This document shows, one piece after another, positions 11,780 through 21,760 of a stretch of 64,000 nucleotides of DNA (its first letter is position 1; each line of letters starts with the position of its first letter). Position numbers and translations under genes: made by a program. The DNA lies in assembly GCA_037176705.1 (NCBI GenBank), contig CM073887.1:44268001-44332000 (forward strand). The letters run 5' to 3'. Under the pieces are notes generated by a model. It was not told the DNA's origin, did not search any database, and worked only from the letters and a program-made list of their open reading frames with translations. This DNA comes from Molossus alvarezi (taxonomy: Eukaryota; Chordata; Mammalia; Chiroptera; Molossidae).

Positions 11780-12690
11780 CCAGCATGCTGTCTCCTTTAT
11801 TAGAGAAGGAACTCTCTTAATAACGGTGCGGTTGCTGGCACATGATTAGTAAGGAATTTGGAATGAAATGCCATCTTTTCCTGTCCTAGAGCAAACAGCT
11901 CAACAATTTAAAAATATATATTAAACAGAGAAAAAAAATCCCCTAAAAACTAAATTCCCACCATTTCTTTTTTTAAATTCCCTTCTACCCTTTCTATCCC
12001 TTGCTTCAGTCCACCGTTTCCTTTGGCATTGTTTAGTATCAGCTCAGGGTATCTGATCAAGCACCAAAAATAGGGAGCATCTCTGCCATGCAGGGGTCCC
12101 TCTTATCAGCCCTGTCCTGGGGGGAGAGAGGAAACAGGAGATCACCTAGAACCAAAGGAAAGTATGCTCACTTTGCTTTACAGTCTTCCATCCCAAGAAT
12201 TTTCCCGGGCACTCTGCCCCCAAATGAGCCCCTAAATCCTTCTCTATTTTCTGGCTCCCTTCCCCCAACCCACCCCAGGTGACAAAATGCTGTGGCTGTT
12301 CAGATGCTGTCTAAATGCAGAATGTTATTATCACTGTATATCATCCAGATCGGCTTTCTAGATCTTACTAAGATGTCAGAATGATGCAAGCCAACATTTT
12401 CATTATTTAGGATACAGTATACTAAGTTTATGTTGATTACTCTAAGTATCATCTTTGAAAGATAACTAGCATTAAAGTGTTGATAATGTTCCACTTTTGC
12501 AATCATATTTGCATAGTGTACAACAGAGTTTAGCAGGAAAAATGATCTTAAGTGGTGTTTCTCATCTGCTCCGTCAGCCTCACAGCGCTTGCTTCGACTT
12601 GGTGCAGGAGGCAGGACAAACGCTGACAGATTTTTTGTTTTACATCAGCTTTACATTGTGTAACGTTAGTCTTGTTCCTTCTGGGAAACC
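11780..12690. other. Unique sequence, no gene seen
   Basis: Moderate GC, then an AT-rich stretch near 12300-12500 containing ATATTTGCATAG (an octamer-like ATTTGCAT on the + strand at about 12508-12515). This could be a conserved noncoding element, but I have no alignment to show it. Confidence 0.3.
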
Positions 12691-12691
12691 C

Positions 12692-12885
12692 GCAGCATGG
12701 AGCTGTAATGGAAAAAGCAGAGTCTTTGGGGCCAGTCATAACTGGATTCCAGTTCCAGCTTATGCACTTGAGGAAGTCACTTAACTGCTCACCTCTTCTG
12801 TGAAATGGAGTTAGCAAGGCTGAGATTTTAGGTGATCTATGAAAAATACCGAAACAGCCCTGTGCCTGGCATGTAGCTGGCTGGT
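12692..12885 (+). repeat. MIR relic
   Basis: Well-preserved motif order: GGAGCTGTAATGG, GCAGAGTCTTTGGGGCCAG, AACTGGATTCCAGTTCCAGC, AGGAAGTCACTTAAC, then CCTGTGCCTGGCATGTAG. Confidence 0.75.
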
Positions 12886-12899
12886 ATGCAGTGGCCCCC

Positions 12900-14082
12900 T
12901 TCGTTTTACACACAGTGTTTTTAAATATCTGTTTATGGCATTTTTGAAATTAAAGGTTGAAAATAAGCTGATATTCCCTGCACTGTACTTCCAGCTGATG
13001 ATTCTTTGGCCTCCCAGCAGAGTTATATATGCAGATAATCTGTTTGATGCTGCTCAACACAGAGGGGACACTGATTTTCTTTTATGAACAATAGTTGAAT
13101 GTCTCCTGAGTGTCGGCTACTGGGAAATAAATATTCTAGATTTCATCTATTCATTCATTCATTACAAACAAGCTATCCTCCAAATGATCCCCTCGTTCTT
13201 CCTTTTTCCCTTCATTTTTTATTTTTTTTACATTCCCCCCAGGCCTACTACAGTCTTTTTCCCAATTGGATGCTATTTTTCATTTTCATCTTGTCACCAC
13301 CTAATGTCCAAATTTATTTAAATCATCCTCAGACACAATCCGACAAGATATGAATCACATTTGAGGTTTTTTTTTCCCTCTGACTTGTCAGCTGTCTTAT
13401 TTATGATTGACAAGATTCCCATTTTAGTAATTTCTACTAATTCTACTTAAAATCTGTGTATTTAATGAACACACCGATCGGCACCTCATTATTAGTCGGG
13501 ACCATTTTTTTTTTTTTTTTAGTGTAATGTGCTGGTTTCGTAATTTATTATACATGGTAGCTGCCTCTAAATGAAAGTCAAAGGAAGCCTTGTCCAGTTT
13601 GCATTAAAACAGTATCTGGTATATGAATACGGACATTATATCCTCGCTGTGGCCTCATCCTTTATGCACATGAACACTGTTTGCATGCTCCCATCAGACT
13701 CTTAAACACAAACAAGGCTCTTTTCTTTGTAAGGTATGTTGAACTGTATGTCTCTGCATAGAGATGGAAAGAAAAACAGATAGTTGGCCTGCACCGGAAA
13801 AAAAAAAAAAAAAGCAGTCCAACTCCAACACAAACACAATCTGACACATGCTAAAAATTGCCTGAAGCACTGGCGAGTTACAGATCTTCCTGGGCAGGTA
13901 ATTCATTAGGAAACAGCAATTTGAACAAAAATATTTACTTGTGGTACTAACAGATGAGAAGGGGAACAGGGTTTCTTTCTAAGAACCCTGCCGTTGATGC
14001 AACCCCACCATAGATGCCCATCATAAGCATTGCAAATGAATCATTAGTCTCATCCCACAATCTAGGTCAGGGTGGAGCTGAA
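12900..14082. other. Repeat-poor AT-rich stretch
   Basis: No gene or young repeat. Long runs of AT-rich, non-repetitive sequence (for example 13380-13500 and 13540-13640) are of the sort often conserved around developmental genes. This is inference only. Confidence 0.3.
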
Positions 14083-14096
14083 GAGGAGGGTTTTTT

Positions 14097-14149
14097 CTCT
14101 GTACCGCAGGCCGACACTCTAACCGCTGAGCCAAACTGGCCAGGGCAAG
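14097..14149 (-). repeat. Tailless VES head fragment with perfect TSD
   Basis: A 53-bp insert equal to the first ~47 bases of a form B head, from the 5' end to just past the anticodon-loop region (CCTGCGGT), in minus orientation. It lacks the rest of the head, the body and any A-tail of its own. Flanked by a perfect 14-bp duplication, GAGGAGGGTTTTTT, at 14083-14096 and 14150-14163. The intact duplication shows that the short form is how it was inserted, not the result of later deletion. Confidence 0.8.
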
Positions 14150-14163
14150 GAGGAGGGTTTTTT

Positions 14164-17100
14164 AATCTGCTACAGGGCTCAGGTCGGATCTGCTGATGTG
14201 AAAGTACCAGCAGCAGACAGTTACGTTGTGATGAGGCATTCGAAAGGGGACAGAAAATGCTTTCACCCCATATAGGGACCTTTTCCTGACCCAGAGAGTA
14301 AATCAACAATCAAGAGGGGTTGCACCTTCAGATGAATGTCATTTACATACACGTTTCTGTCTTCAACTTTTCAGGCCTTAGTGTCTGCCAGATAGACTTT
14401 AAAGGAACACACTATCTTCCAGACCCAGGAACATGTGGATTCTTTTAACAATAGAATCATACACTATTCGTGTTGAAAGGGACTTTAGAAGTCATCACTC
14501 TAAGCACCTCAGGTTGAAGAAAAGGATATGAAACCAGGAGAAAGAGAGTGACTTCTTGCCTAAGGTCACACAGTCACCTTCATCATGCCACAGTTTAATT
14601 TTCTTCTGTATTTTTTTTTCTATTCCTTTTTTGTACAAGATTAATAATTTATTAAATAATGCAGAAATAAAAACAAATTGACTTGGTAACTGCCACCTAA
14701 TAAACTGGATATGTGTCAGAGATTCCTGTCACATGCCTCATCCTTACCCCCAAAATGACTATGAAAGGGTGCTATTTGCCAGACCTCTGTCTGGGGGTCC
14801 TTTTTCAAAACCTCTGGCTCTGGCTTTATTGTGATTATTTCCTAGGTATGATGTGGCTCTTAATTCACTTAGCAGAAGGCTCTGAAACTTTTGTGCGGCT
14901 CTTGCCCATCCCTTTGGGGCCACAAGAGGCTGGCAGCGTGTAATTTCCTAAATTTGTTCTGAAATATCACTGAAACTAGAGAAACTTAAATCGAAAAACT
15001 TGAATTTCAAAATTAAATGCAAGCTACACTTTAATTGTCCTTGCTAGGATCAGTCGGATATTCCTTTTACTGAACAAAATCATAAGAAAACTTCAAGTTC
15101 AAAGATGACGTGAGAAAAATAAACGGTCAAGAAATAAAGAGAACTGGCTTTGTTCTTAATCTTCCCACCGAATTTGTTACAAACCATCCACATGATACAT
15201 ATATGCAATTTTTCTTTCTCTCTAGGCCTGTTTTCCTCTTCCGTACAAGAAAGAAGGAAACCAACTGATCTCTGGGATTCCATCATTAGCTATTCCATTC
15301 AAATATTATCTCCAAAATTGTTTTATTTTTTTTTCTTTGAAAGCCACAGTAACTGCAGAACTATCTATAGCTATTTCCAAAGATGAGAACTGACACTAAA
15401 GGAACACTGTAGTATCTGCTAATTTTATGTAAAGCTTCTGAAGGTGGTAGTTTCACTATTGAAATAATTCTCCAAAACAGTGTTGATTGACTTTGGACTA
15501 AGAGCTTACGAATATAACTTTCTAACTAGTATTTTTCTCTCATTTCACGTTCCATATTGATTTGTGAGGGTTTTTTTTTTTTCTCCCTTTTTCTTATTTT
15601 AAAACAGTTGATAAGGCCTGATGAGAAGTAGGAGTATGGAGCATGCAGTATGCTTATGCACATATAGATAAGTAAGATCAAGCCTGGTTCTTATCTAGCC
15701 TGAACACTTCAGTAGAAACAGAGTTTTTTATTCCATTTTTCGGGCCACCACCACTTGAAGGTGATAGAACATTCTATTCAGGACACCTTTAAAAAAGAAG
15801 GAACACATTTAAAAGCACTGCAGAGTGTTATGTTATTTTGATTTCTGCCACATAACGAATCACTCCTCCTGAATGCAAACACCAGCAAAGAATGCGTTAG
15901 AGGATCCGCCATCGTATTAAAAATTAAATCCGGCTGCATTTCATAATGGGCTTTTCTTTTTGAAGAAAGGTTTCATCTTCTCACCATGGAAATTGCGCTC
16001 TGATGGCCGTTCTTTATGGTTAACACTGAGGCATCGGCTGAGGTCAGAACCCTGCTTCTCTGAACAGGGAACCACAAATGTCACCGACACATGGCACACT
16101 TGGCAAATAATATATTTCTTTCCAATCTCCTGTGTCTTCAGTTTGCCTCACGTCCTGTTAGTAGTAAGCTGAAGAGAGTTTATTTCTCGGATGTTCTTTC
16201 TTTATTTTGGTGGGACCAGCTGGGAGGCACGCAATTTACAATGAATCCAAAAGTCCATTTCTTTTTATTTTTGTTGTTGTCTTTATTTTAACCTCCAAGA
16301 AGGAAAAGATTTAACTCAGTCTTCACCCCAGGCTAAGCTAATGCTTAGGTCATGTCTGAGCTCTCTGGGGAACCCCCGCTTTATACCATCAGAGGGGCAA
16401 TGGTGTCTTTTCACGTGGAGCAGCACAGCTGTCCAGCCATATGGGCCCCAAACAGCCCAGTCAATCGGATTTGGGGAGGTTTTACAATGTAATTTCTTAA
16501 CGTGTTAGTATTTGGGGTGAGTTTGATCAGGAGTATAGACAGCTCTTAAGCCCAAGCGTTTAGGTTTTAAGAAGCCATCACAAATGTCCCAGCATCTGAT
16601 TAGACCGGTTAAAAACATTTATGAAATCTGCGACTGGGGGAGGGGAAAGGACTCCTGACCCCCTCGTTGGAGAAAGCCCCAGGGGTCTGCTCTAACTATT
16701 AATTCAGCATCAGCTGCTTTTTTTTCCCCTTTCTTTTTTAACCCGGGGCTCATCATTTAAGGCGTTCCCTCTCAGGCCTGCAGAGCCTGTTACAAAACCA
16801 TCTCTCGGCTCCCCTCCCCCCATGCCGCAAGATGAGAGAGCAAATAGCCTGCATTGCAGCAACAGCCAGGAGGACTGCAATGAAACCGTCCCCAAGCTAA
16901 ACAAAACCAGGCCTTGAAGAAAAACCAAGGAAATGGGGAGCAGCGGCATGTCCTGCCGCCCTTCAGTCAAGACAACCTGGAACTCAGGCCGCAGTCCCAT
17001 CCCTCCGTGTCCAAAGGGTTCTGAAATGGTCTGCCTAAGGAATTCTTAGTGACTAGAACACAAACAGTCCTGAATCTAAAACCCTTATCAAAATGGTGGA

Positions 17101-17770
17101 AGTCTTGAGCCAAGCGACCGCCCACATAGTTTTTCCACCTGAAAAATATTTTAATTTGAGGGGAACGTTATCAGAATGTTAAGTTTTCCCCGGAAAAAAA
17201 AAAACCGTCCCAGATGATGGCTCTTTCCAGCTAACTACAGTCTTCAGAAATTAAAGCTGCATTGCAAGGATGTTTTATATTTGTTTCTCCTCCTCCTCTC
17301 TCTCTACTTCTCCCTCAGTTTAAACCAAAGCTTTCCGCTTCTTAGAATTTACAAAAACTGCTTATTTTTAAGCTTTTTGTCGTACTTTGTTGGAGGCAAA
17401 AAAAAAAAGCTAGGGCGAAGAGGTTTTGAGATTGCTGTAATGCTTTGACTGGGGCGAATACCCTGCAATTGACAAGAACCGAAACGGCCTTGAACTCAGG
17501 GTCACCATTCATTCGGAAGGTTCCCGCTGGTGGGTGCGCATCTGCCGCAACCCCCGCAGGATGGCTCGGGCAGTCTGACTTGAGGAGCTGCTTTTAGCTG
17601 TCAGGGGCTTGTCTTCCTCTCCATCTCTCGTTGCTCTGAATCTAGCGCTGCTCAAGAAACACTTAAGTTTTTTTGTTTTTGTTGTTGGTGGTGGTTGGTT
17701 GGTTTTTATTTTGTTTTTGTTTTTTGTTTTTTTTCAGTTATCAAAGAAGAAAATCTGTACTAGGGAAGGC
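14164..17770. other. Long repeat-poor stretch upstream of the CpG-rich core
   Basis: No gene recognised and no SINE. The only repeat-like patch is the MIR-type fragment at about 14455-14580. Most of the rest is AT-rich with several T or A runs. Likely noncoding regulatory DNA for the neighbouring microRNA gene, by position only. Confidence 0.3.
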
Positions 17771-18960
17771 AGAGATGGGCCCTGCGCGTGCGGGAAGAGC
17801 CGGGGTTGGGGTTGCCTCCCGCGGCTGCTGAACGGAGTCTTCGGAAAGACCGCAGATTTCGCATTGCTCGCTCTGGGTTTTCATTGGGGGCCGGGGCCGG
17901 GGGTGTCCTAGGGTTTTGTTCTTACGGGCAGATTCATCCTGAGTGCTTCCTTAAGGCCTAGCTAACCCGGTGCTCCTGGAAAAACACACACCGCCACAAC
18001 CACCACAACAAAGGCGCTTCCCCGAAGTGTGTCTGAACGCGGGACGGGTCGCGGCGGGACGTGGAGACGCACTTTGTGCCTCTAATCTCCAGCGTCCATC
18101 TGGCCCCGGCGGGCGGCAGGGCGCCGAGGGCGGGGATGGGGGAGCCGGGAGGGGCACGCGCACGTATCCAGAGGCGCGGGCACGCGCGCCCACTCTCCTT
18201 CACATTCACCTTGACTGCAGGGGGGCGGGGGATGGGACTACTTTACCCTCCTTCCACCCGCCCTTCTTCCCACCCCCTGCCTCTGTCCTGCCCAGACGCC
18301 AGCTTGGGGCTGGGGAGGTGGGGGTTTGAGGAGGTGCGAAGGCGCTCCGGAGCGGCAGAACCGCCGCGAGCTCTCCGCAGTGATGTCAACCGCATCCGCC
18401 GCAGCGCCCCCCAACCACCTCCACCCTGAGCCTCGCCCGCGCCACGGCCCACGGAAACCCTAGTCCGGCGCTCGGGCCTGGGGACCAGAAGCAGAAGGCG
18501 TGCGGGTGTCCTGAGCGTCCCCCCCTTCACCCCTCCATTTCCAAAGTGGGAGAGACAGGGAGTGGACCAGCCGCGATGCCGTGGCCTCTGGCGTGAAAGA
18601 AGGGGAGGGGGGCGGTCGGTCCAGGTGTACTTTGACGCCCCAGACCCCGTAGGGGAGTCTGCCCGGAACTGGTGCTGCCGGGTTTACGTTAAGGGGGCGG
18701 AGGGCACGGACCCCTGCAAGTGCGGCGCCTGTGGGCAAGGCGAAAGCGCCCCCTTTTCCCAGGATAGAAACGGGTAAACGGAAGCGCATGTGAGTGTGGG
18801 GGTGCGAATCGCCACCTCCAGCCTTGGCTTTCCCGCTCTTCCGAGCGCTCCCACTTCTCACTTTCCCCCAAATCCGCATTTTCCTTGGCACAGCTCTCCC
18901 CGGTCGAGAAAGAGAGGGAGGTACCCGGGGGCAGTGAGAATGACGTGTGCTGGTGCAGAG
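17770..18960. promoter_or_regulatory. CpG-rich island, first block
   Basis: High GC and frequent CpG (for example 18040-18200 and 18330-18480) in a genome where CpG is otherwise rare. It holds overlapping frames on both strands (up to 143 codons at 18460-18891, minus) that look like chance frames of GC-rich DNA. Probably part of the promoter domain of the MIR124-1 host gene; it may also carry an upstream start site. Island limits are by eye. Confidence 0.6.
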
Positions 18961-19454
18961 AGGGGGTGGGGGTTGCGGGCCGGGCTCTGTGGACCGGCTC
19001 CTAATCCTCTTGTTTTCAGTACAGTCAGCAGATGTGGCTTCTTTTAGCTGAATAATCCGTTAAAGGAATAATAATTTTTAAAAAGGAGATCGACCGCACC
19101 CAAAGAGGACGGGAAACGAGATTAGGGCTTGGTAAGGATAAATTAAAAGGCTCCAAATTCTCTGTCCCTCTCTGCCTTCCTCTTTCCCCTCTGTCCCCTC
19201 CCTCCTCTACCCTCCCCTCCCCCTTCTTCCCCATCCCCTGCAATCCCCACTCGACGCGAGTTCACGCGGAGGGCTGGATTTCCAGGCTGAACCGCAACTT
19301 GCGCTGCGCGTTATTATTATTCATCTGAGGGTGCTGCCACCACAACCTTTGCTCCTGTGCTCCTCTCCTTCCCCCAGGCCGCCGCCGCCAGCAGTGCAGT
19401 CGCTCCTGCCCGCAAGCTCTGGTCACCAAAGGGAGATTCAGATTTTTTTTAAAC

Positions 19455-19628
19455 ATGCTCATGATGATCATCATGATGCTCTTTATCATGGTTATCATTT
19501 CCTCCAGCCAGGTGGAGCGACCTCGAGCGCCTCGCCGCCCGCCCCTTCCCCAGCCCAGGAAGCAGTTGGGGCCCGACCCTGGCCGCCGCTCCCTAGATGT
19601 GGCTTCCTCTCTGCATCCCTCCCTCTAG
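19455..19628 (+). CDS. Short ORF with hydrophobic N-terminus (57 codons), speculative
   Basis: Starts at an ATG with A at -3 and ends with TAG. The first 15 residues are almost all Met, Ile, Leu, Phe and Val (MLMMIIMMLFIMVII), followed by a Ser-rich turn and an Arg/Pro-rich tail of about 40 residues. If translated it would look like a small membrane-anchored peptide. The hydrophobic part is encoded by ATG/ATC triplets of an 18-bp palindrome, so it may be a by-product of that sequence. I recognise no family. It could equally be untranslated. Confidence 0.15.
   Translation: MLMMIIMMLFIMVIISSSQVERPRAPRRPPLPQPRKQLGPDPGRRSLDVASSLHPSL
19459..19476. repeat. Perfect 18-bp palindrome
   Basis: TCATGATGATCATCATGA equals its own reverse complement. 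It lies in the CpG-rich domain just before the host gene core and could be a dimeric factor site or chance low complexity. Confidence 0.7.
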
Positions 19629-20660
19629 CATGTGTGTGTATATTATCTCGATCCCTTTTATTCCAGTAGATCTATTGCCTTTCGTTGGGCTGACGGAAAC
19701 GCTGCGGACTGCAACCACTTTCTTTAAAAGAAGAACAAAAAGGGGAAGACCTTAAGTGGACCACCGGACAAAGCACTTTGAGCTCGGCGAGAAGGGATGC
19801 GCCGGAGCGCTGGCTCCGGAATTCGCGTGATCTCCGGTGCCAAGGGCGCCCGCCGGTGCGGACATCTGAGGGTATTCAGATTGAATTCGATTAATCCTTT
19901 TGGTATGCTTGAGCAATGTCATTGTTGGGGAGGCACTGGGTTTGTTTTTCTGGCCAAGGAAAGGTGCTGGATTGTGGGAGATCAGATAGACTTAACGGGG
20001 CTTTCCACTCCCCTGACTCACCTTGTCGAGATCCGGGTGTTGGAGAAGAGACTGGGGATCGGAAGGCCTAGAAAAAAGTAGAAGCCGGAGATGTTGTGTG
20101 GAGGGCTGAGGGAATAGTGGGGCAAGGGACAGGTGAGAGGGGACGGGCCAGCCAAAGGGGACTGCGAAAAGAATGGGGGGTTGTTAAACCCCTCTTTGAA
20201 TTCACGAGATGAGTTTTGCTGGGGATGAGAATTCGGGTGTCAGTCATAGGAGCGCTGAGAAATTGATGAAAATGCGATATGCCCATGTACACATAAGGAG
20301 GCGTTTGGATTTGTGTGTAAACAGAGTGAAGAGGTGGAGGAGGGCAGGGAGGGAGGGGGCTTCAAATAATGTCATTATCCCTTGGCTTTGAGGACTCTCA
20401 TCCTCTGGCCCTCTCCCTGTTTGGACCCAGGGAGACAGCCGCATTAGACACGAGTGACCTTTTAAATCTACTCCCACCCCTTACCTGGTAAAACCGTTGA
20501 CAGTTTGGGGTAGGGTGGGGTGGCGAGAGTGGTGGGGGTGTTTCAAAGACATATATTCTCTCTCTCTTCCTCTCTCTCACCCTTCTCTCCGTCTCCTCCC
20601 TTGCTCCCCCCTCCCCTACTCTTTCTCTTCCTCCCTCCCACCGCCCTCCTCCCTCCCTGC

Positions 20661-20672
20661 TGCATTTTGCAT
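20661..20672 (+). promoter_or_regulatory. Octamer-like motif (TGCATTTTGCAT)
   Basis: Two TGCAT halves around TT; TTTTGCAT differs from the POU octamer ATTTGCAT at one base. Located about 280 bases before the putative first donor, in a pyrimidine-to-AT transition typical of a proximal promoter. Candidate POU (neural) site by motif only. Confidence 0.3.
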
Positions 20673-20676
20673 GAGC

Positions 20677-20687
20677 TATCTAGGTCA
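20677..20687 (+). promoter_or_regulatory. Consensus RORE / REV-ERB site
   Basis: TATCTAGGTCA fits the monomeric ROR element (A/T-A-A/T-N-T-A/G-GGTCA) at every position. It lies just upstream of the candidate first exon of the MIR124-1 host gene, which is known in mouse as a retinal and brain noncoding RNA, where RORbeta and the REV-ERBs are active. The motif is seen; the function is inferred. Confidence 0.4.
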
Positions 20688-20845
20688 TTAGCATTTTAGC
20701 GTATGCAAGACTTGACAAAGCTGATGAGGGACCAGATGGGCCTCGCTCTTATGGGTTTTTTTCTTCTTCTTCTTCTTTTCTTTTCTTTTTTCTTCCTTTT
20801 CCTTTTTCTCCTCCACCACTTGGAACCCGAGAGAGAGGACTGCAG

Positions 20846-20948
20846 CAGGCGAGTTCCGGAAGGCTGATTCCCCAGATCCCGGCCGCGGACAGCGGCAGCT
20901 CGCTCTGCGGCACGCCCGGCCAGGCTGCGCCTGGACTCGGCCGGCGAG
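20846..20948 (+). ncRNA. MIR124-1HG: Candidate exon of the MIR124-1 host gene (5' side)
   Basis: Ends at a strong donor, CGGCGAG|GTAAGG, at 20948/20949. The 5' edge is uncertain. It could be an internal exon starting after the CTGCAG at 20840-20845, preceded by a pyrimidine tract at about 20757-20815, although other AG dinucleotides lie between. It could instead be the first exon, with transcription starting somewhere in 20690-20850. No open frame of note, as expected for a noncoding host RNA. The strand agrees with the hairpin. Confidence 0.45.
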
Positions 20949-21529
20949 GTAAGGGCGGTGGTGGTTGCCCGCCCCGGGCAGCCGCTGTCGAGCCCCCGAT
21001 GCCCTCCTGGCGCCCTGCTGTGGTGTTGACCCTCCTAAACCCCCTCAGTTTCCTGGGCAGAGCTGAGGGCGAGATGGGTGGGTAGGGTTTGCTGTGCTGG
21101 GGCGAGGTGGGGTTGATGTTGTTTTTTTCATTGTCTGGAGCTGCAGGGGAGGCGAGGCGCCGGGAAGCGGCGAGGGGAGTCCGGGTAATTAACACGGAGG
21201 AGGCACCCCTTGGTCTCCCACTTCCACCTACACCCTCCACCCCCTCCGCTTTGCAGGAAAAAGCCTGGATCCGAAAGGATGGGGGAGAACAAAGAGCCTT
21301 TGGAAGACGTCGCTGTTATCTCATTGTCTGTGTGATTGGGGGAGCTGCGGTAGGGAGGATGCTGTGGTCCTTTTCTCCCTGCACTCCCCCACCCCCATCC
21401 CTCTCTCCGCTGTCAGTGCGCACGCACTCGCGCCGCTTTTTACTTATTTTCTCCTGTTTTCTCATTCCATCTTCTCCCCACCCCCTTTCTTTCTTCCACC
21501 TTTTCTTCCTTCCTCCTTGCCATCCTCAG
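20949..21529 (+). other. MIR124-1HG: Candidate intron before the mir-124-1 exon
   Basis: A 581-nt interval with GTAAGG at the 5' end and a long pyrimidine tract with TCCTCAG|G at the 3' end. Both ends are close to consensus and in the same orientation as the microRNA. Overlapping frames on both strands here (20749-21240 minus, 21089-21568 plus) are compositional. The intron is inferred from splice motifs only. Confidence 0.5.
21436..21527 (+). promoter_or_regulatory. Pyrimidine tract with PTB-type motifs upstream of pri-mir-124-1
   Basis: About 90 bases, over 80 percent pyrimidine, with several CTTTCT, TTCTT and TCTTC elements. PTBP1 recognises such U/C-rich RNA, and PTBP1 has been reported to hold back miR-124 maturation in non-neuronal cells; miR-124 in turn represses PTBP1. 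This tract is a natural candidate for that contact and also for polypyrimidine-tract splicing recognition. Confidence 0.45.
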
Positions 21530-21547
21530 GAGAAAGGCCTCTCTCTC

Positions 21548-21569
21548 CGTGTTCACAGCGGACCTTGAT
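21548..21569 (+). ncRNA. MIR124-1: miR-124-5p (passenger arm)
   Basis: The 22-nt 5' arm beginning CGTGTTCACAGCGG and ending CTTGAT. Pairs with the 3p arm with the usual 2-nt overhang geometry. Confidence 0.93.
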
Positions 21570-21586
21570 TTAAATGTCCATACAAT

Positions 21587-21608
21587 TAAGGCACGCGGTG
21601 AATGCCAA
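21587..21608 (+). ncRNA. MIR124-1: miR-124-3p (guide arm)
   Basis: TAAGGCACGCGGTGAATGCC plus AA. The seed at positions 2-8 is AAGGCAC, the invariant miR-124 seed. Confidence 0.98.
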
Positions 21609-21760
21609 GAATGGGGCTGGTTGAGCACCGTCGGTCCGCGAGGGCCCGCCAAGGAAGGAGCCACAGAGCCGAGGCGCCCTCCGCAGAGCTCAGCGCTGCG
21701 GCTTCGGGCTTGGAGGGGTCGCAGGCTCCCTGCGGCAGGAGCCTTTAGCGTGGGGAAGTG

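Larger units (their letters stand above)
19250..19870. promoter_or_regulatory. CpG-rich island, second block, with possible upstream exon
   Basis: GC-rich sequence with CpGs on both sides of an AT patch. A pyrimidine tract ending CCCCCAG at 19371-19377 looks like a splice acceptor, and GGGACAG|GTGAGA at 20132/20133 looks like a donor, so an exon of about 755 bases (19378-20132) of the host transcript is possible. Unproven. Confidence 0.4.
21535..21619 (+). ncRNA. MIR124-1: mir-124-1 precursor hairpin
   Basis: An 85-nt sequence that, as I recall the human entry, is identical to hsa-mir-124-1, from AGGCCTCTCTC to AATGGGGCTG. The loop TTTAAATGTCCATACAAT distinguishes it from mir-124-2 and -3. 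miR-124 is the most abundant microRNA of vertebrate neurons; its -3p arm loads into Argonaute and represses non-neuronal mRNAs such as PTBP1. Processing signals visible: a TGT at 21575-21577 near the apical loop, and a CNNC motif (CACC, 21626-21629) 18 nt past the expected Drosha cut on the 3' side. No basal TG at the expected position on the 5' side, where the splice acceptor lies instead. Identification is very secure. Confidence 0.98.
20830..21760. promoter_or_regulatory. CpG-rich island over the MIR124-1 core
   Basis: Dense CpG at 20840-21020 and again at 21580-21730, spanning the candidate first exon, its donor and the microRNA hairpin. The human MIR124-1 CpG island is known to be silenced by methylation in tumours; this block should be its bat counterpart. 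Limits by eye. Confidence 0.7.
21530..21760 (+). ncRNA. MIR124-1HG: Candidate host-gene exon containing mir-124-1
   Basis: Begins after the AG at 21528-21529 and contains the hairpin five bases later. The 3' end is not determined: I find no convincing donor in the next few hundred bases (a CAG|GTGAGG donor-like site exists at 23035/23036), so the limit given is only the end of the CpG-rich part. Known in mouse as Rncr3 and in human as LINC00599/MIR124-1HG, a nuclear noncoding RNA of brain and retina. Confidence 0.5.

Noticed and set aside
18460..18891. 143-codon open frame on the minus strand in the CpG-rich region
   Set aside because: It overlaps several frames of similar length on both strands, shows no domain and is rich in Arg, Gly and Pro as expected from GC-rich DNA; no splice or start support.
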